Shown one piece after another: positions 44,733-47,204 of a stretch of 47,204 nt of DNA (positions within the stretch are counted from its first letter, which is position 1; each line of letters opens with the position of its first letter). The translations under genes were made by a program, and so were the position numbers. The notes beneath the pieces are model-generated. The model had not been told where the DNA came from and did not search any database. It saw nothing but the letters and a program-made list of their open reading frames with translations. Origin of the DNA: Streptomyces sp. SM10 (GTDB taxonomy: Bacteria > Actinomycetota > Actinomycetes > Streptomycetales > Streptomycetaceae); the NCBI RefSeq assembly GCF_002910915.1, contig NZ_NEUF01000188.1, forward strand, positions 27,078 through 74,281. The letters run 5' to 3'.

Positions 44733-45395
44733 ATGCAGAACTTCGACACCCCCGCCCCGATCGCCGCCGTTCTGAACATCCCCGCCGGACGCATCCAGGT
44801 CATCGCCTCCGACCGCACCGACACCGCGGTGGAGGTCCGTCCCACGAACGCCTCGAAGAGCCGCGACGTGAAGGCTGCGGAGCAGACCACGACCGCGCAC
44901 TCCGACGGAGTCCTGCGGATCGAGGTCCCGGTGAAGAACGAGTACGTCGGTCCCTCCGGATCCATCGAGGTGACCGTCCGGCTTCCCGCCGGGTCCCGGA
45001 TCGAGGCGAAGGCGGCGGGCACCGAGTTCCGGGCCGTCGGCCGCCTCGGCGACATCGCCTTCGAGGGCGCGTACCACCGGATCAAGATCGACGAGGCCAC
45101 GGGCGTCCGCCTCACCGCCGTCGAGGGCGACGTCGAGGTCGGGCGGCTCGACGGGCCCGCGGAGATCAGCACCAGGCGGGGCGACATCCGGATCGCCGAG
45201 GCCACCCGCGGCAAGGTCGTCCTCAGCACCCAGCAGGGCGACATCTCTGTCACCGCCGCCGCGGGTGTCTCGGCCGCCCTGGACGCCGGCACCACCTACG
45301 GCCGGATCAGCAACGAGCTCAGGAACGACGGCGCCACCGTCCTCGACATCCACGCGACCACCGCCCAGGGCGACATCACCGCCCGCAGCCTCTGA
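44733..45395 (+). CDS. DUF4097-family beta-repeat protein
   Basis: A 220-residue protein without signal peptide. It is made of repeating short beta strands (IPAGRIQVIASDRTDTAVEVRP, EGDVEVGRLDGPAEISTRRGDIRIAEATRGKVVLSTQQGDISV, YGRISNEL, TTAQGDITARSL), the right-handed beta-solenoid pattern of DUF4097. The family is often found with envelope-stress regulators and ABC transporters. It heads the three-gene operon; the ABC ATPase starts 28 bases after its stop. The role is unknown. Confidence 0.88.
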   Translation: MQNFDTPAPIAAVLNIPAGRIQVIASDRTDTAVEVRPTNASKSRDVKAAEQTTTAHSDGVLRIEVPVKNEYVGPSGSIEVTVRLPAGSRIEAKAAGTEFRAVGRLGDIAFEGAYHRIKIDEATGVRLTAVEGDVEVGRLDGPAEISTRRGDIRIAEATRGKVVLSTQQGDISVTAAAGVSAALDAGTTYGRISNELRNDGATVLDIHATTAQGDITARSL

Positions 45396-45423
45396 CCCGC
45401 CCCCCCCAGAAGGAGATCCCCTC

Positions 45424-46416
45424 ATGACCGGCCTGGCCATCGCGGCGAACGGGCTCCGCAAGTCCTACGGCGACAAGACCGTCCTTGACGGCATCGACCT
45501 CGCCGTCCCCGAAGGAACCGTCTTCTCCCTCCTCGGCCCGAACGGCGCCGGCAAGACCACCGCCGTGAAGATCCTCTCCACCCTCATCGGCGCCGACGCG
45601 GGCGACCTGCGGGTCGCCGGACACGACCTCGCCACCGCACCGCAGGCCGTACGGTCCGTGATCGGTGTGACCGGGCAGTTCTCGGCCGTGGACGGGCTGA
45701 TCACGGGTGAGGAGAACATGCTCCTCATGGCGGACCTGCATCACCTGTCCAGGAGCCAGGGGCGGCGCGTGACCGCCGAACTCCTGGAGCGCTTCGATCT
45801 GGCGGAGGCGGCGAAGAAGCCGGCCGCGAGCTACTCCGGTGGCATGAAGCGGCGCCTGGACATCGCGATGACGCTGGTCGGCGGCCCCCGGATCATCTTC
45901 CTCGACGAGCCGACCACCGGCCTCGACCCGCGCTCGCGCCACACCATGTGGGGCATCATCCGCGAGCTCGTCACGGACGGTGTGACCGTCTTCCTGACCA
46001 CCCAGTACCTCGAGGAGGCGGACGAACTCGCCGACCGTATCGCCGTGCTCCACGACGGCCGGATCGCCGCGGAGGGAACCGCCGACGAGCTCAAGCGGCT
46101 GATCCCCGGCGGGCACGTCCGGCTCCGCTTCACCGACCCGGCCGCCTACCGCTCCGCCGCCGAAGCCCTGGGCGAGGTCACCCTCCCCCTCACCCGGCCC
46201 CGCTCGAGCGGGGAGACCCCCACCGACGAGTCCCTGACCCTGCAGATCCCCAGCGACGGCAGCCAGCGCGACCTGCGCTCCGTCCTCGACCGACTGGACA
46301 CCGCCGGCATCGAGGCCGACGAACTGACCGTGCACACCCCCGACCTCGACGACGTCTTCTTCGCCCTGACCAGCACCACCGACCAGCCGAACCAGCCGAA
46401 GGAGACCGTCCGATGA
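45424..46416 (+). CDS. ABC transporter ATP-binding protein (DrrA-type)
   Basis: A 330-residue ATPase of the daunorubicin-resistance DrrA type. Walker A is GPNGAGKT (38-45), the signature is YSGGMKRR (137-144), Walker B is IIFLDEPTTGLD (157-168), and LTTQYLEEADELADRI follows. The C-terminal region after about 220 is the DUF4162-like extension of this subfamily. It powers the permease encoded immediately after. AAGGAGA precedes the ATG at 45424. Its stop overlaps the next start as ATGA. Similarity to DrrA does not prove drug export. Confidence 0.95.
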   Translation: MTGLAIAANGLRKSYGDKTVLDGIDLAVPEGTVFSLLGPNGAGKTTAVKILSTLIGADAGDLRVAGHDLATAPQAVRSVIGVTGQFSAVDGLITGEENMLLMADLHHLSRSQGRRVTAELLERFDLAEAAKKPAASYSGGMKRRLDIAMTLVGGPRIIFLDEPTTGLDPRSRHTMWGIIRELVTDGVTVFLTTQYLEEADELADRIAVLHDGRIAAEGTADELKRLIPGGHVRLRFTDPAAYRSAAEALGEVTLPLTRPRSSGETPTDESLTLQIPSDGSQRDLRSVLDRLDTAGIEADELTVHTPDLDDVFFALTSTTDQPNQPKETVR

Positions 46417-47204
46417 GTGCTGTGTCCCTCGCCGTGCGCGACTCGTCCACGATGCTGCGCCGCAACCTCCTGCACGCCCGCCGCTACCCGTCACTCACGC
46501 TGAACCTGCTGCTCACCCCGGTCATGCTCCTGCTGCTCTTCGTCTACGTCTTCGGCGACGTCATGAGCGCGGGGATCGGCGGCGGCGACGCCGACCGCTC
46601 CGACTACATCGCCTACATCCTCCCGGGCATCCTGCTCATGACCATCGGCTCCACCGTCGTCGGGGCCGCGGTGTCCGTCGCCATGGATATGTCCGAGGGC
46701 ATCATCGCCCGCTTCCGGACCATGGCCATCCACCGCGGGTCGGTGCTGATCGGGCACGTCGTCGGCAGCGTCCTGCAGTCCGTCGCCAGCGTCGTCCTCG
46801 TCGGCGCGGTCGGCGCGGCCATCGGCTTCCGCTCCGTGGACGCCACCCTCCTGGAGTGGCTGGCCGCCTTCGGGCTGCTCGCCCTCTTCGCCCTGGCCCT
46901 CACCTGGATCGCGGTCGGGATGGGGATGGCCGGCCCGAACGCGGAGGCGGCCAGCAACAGCGCGATGCCGCTGATCCTCCTCCCCCTCGTCTCCAGCGCC
47001 TTCACACCGATCGACGCGATGCCCGGCTGGTTCCAGCCCATCGCCGAGTACCAGCCCTTCACCCCCGCCATCGAGACCCTCCGAGGACTGCTCCTGGGCA
47101 CCGAGATCGGCCACAGCGGATGGCTCGCCCTCGCCTGGTCCATCGGCCTGACCGTCCTCGGCTACCACTGGTCGACCTCGAAGTTCAGCGACGACCCGAA
47201 GTAG
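46413..47204 (+). CDS. ABC transporter permease (DrrB/ABC-2 type)
   Basis: A 263-residue membrane protein of the ABC-2 type with about six hydrophobic segments (NLLLTPVMLLLLFVYVFGDVM, YIAYILPGILLMTIGSTVVGAAV, VASVVLVGAVGAAIGF, LAAFGLLALFALALTWIAVGMGMA, PLILLPLVSSAF, LAWSIGLTVLGY). The motifs ARFRTMAIHRGSVLIGHVVG and FTPIDAMPGWFQPIAEYQPFTPAIETLRGLL are typical of DrrB. Its ATG overlaps the ATPase stop by four bases, so translation is coupled. The stop ends at the last base of the window. Confidence 0.95.
   Translation: MSAVSLAVRDSSTMLRRNLLHARRYPSLTLNLLLTPVMLLLLFVYVFGDVMSAGIGGGDADRSDYIAYILPGILLMTIGSTVVGAAVSVAMDMSEGIIARFRTMAIHRGSVLIGHVVGSVLQSVASVVLVGAVGAAIGFRSVDATLLEWLAAFGLLALFALALTWIAVGMGMAGPNAEAASNSAMPLILLPLVSSAFTPIDAMPGWFQPIAEYQPFTPAIETLRGLLLGTEIGHSGWLALAWSIGLTVLGYHWSTSKFSDDPK

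Overview
The window is high-GC actinobacterial DNA, almost certainly a Streptomyces chromosome. The evidence is strong G/C third-position bias, frequent GTG/TTG starts, AGGAGG-type ribosome sites mixed with many apparently leaderless genes, and families that are Streptomyces hallmarks (SAV2148-type HEPN protein, DUF1707-FHA, GAP1-type protein, twin GNATs, DUF4142, DUF4097-ABC module). I count 44 protein genes of ordinary size (the first cut by the window edge), one candidate 29-codon ORF, two decayed gene fragments and one IS200/IS605-type tnpB insertion. I saw no rRNA, tRNA or CRISPR array.

Layout. 1-3.5 kb: the end of an APH-family phosphotransferase, a small unknown gene, then a DEDDh exonuclease with a HEPN-domain protein upstream in the same direction. 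3.9-8.6 kb: glycogen/trehalose metabolism with glgX and treY; the partner treZ lies about 8.8 kb away at 17.3 kb. Between treY and treZ sit a TetR regulator divergent from a secreted GH30-CBM13 glycosidase, an FHA protein, two paralogous GNAT acetyltransferases with a possible tiny ORF between them, a GH1 beta-glucosidase, and a tnpB element inserted just upstream of the GH1 gene. 19.1-26.4 kb: M24 peptidase, P-loop kinase, VOC protein, membrane protein, LysR regulator, the threonine-degradation pair tdh-kbl, and an alpha/beta hydrolase with an apparent Asp nucleophile. 26.6-30.5 kb: a GAP1-type protein, a Cys/His-rich small protein, and a scar where a GntR regulator and an amidohydrolase have been truncated. 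30.5-33.3 kb: a TetR-MMPL efflux operon behind a double palindromic operator. 33.4-37.8 kb: msrB, murC, a stress-type small protein and a RibD-like reductase on the minus strand, then zapE. 37.9-43.6 kb: OsmC peroxidase, Tat-exported PhoX-like phosphatase, lipoprotein polysaccharide deacetylase, small zinc protein, AIM24 protein, PTH2-like hydrolase and DUF4142 protein. 43.7-47.2 kb: a regulator with two DNA-binding regions divergent from a DUF4097-ABC ATPase-ABC permease operon, separated by an AT-rich region packed with GCAAC/GTTGC motifs.

Functional themes. GlgX debranches glycogen, TreY makes the terminal trehalose linkage and TreZ releases trehalose, so the three enzymes form one pathway although treZ is physically separated. 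GH30 and GH1 add extracellular and intracellular glycoside breakdown. Tdh and Kbl convert threonine to glycine and acetyl-CoA. Two regulator-plus-transporter modules (TetR-MMPL and HTH/MarR-DUF4097-ABC) look like inducible efflux or envelope-stress systems. The most interesting non-coding signals are two matching hairpins flanking tnpB that differ by compensatory base-pair changes, the GCAAC array, the 34-bp double palindrome, and a hairpin that would hide a Shine-Dalgarno sequence.
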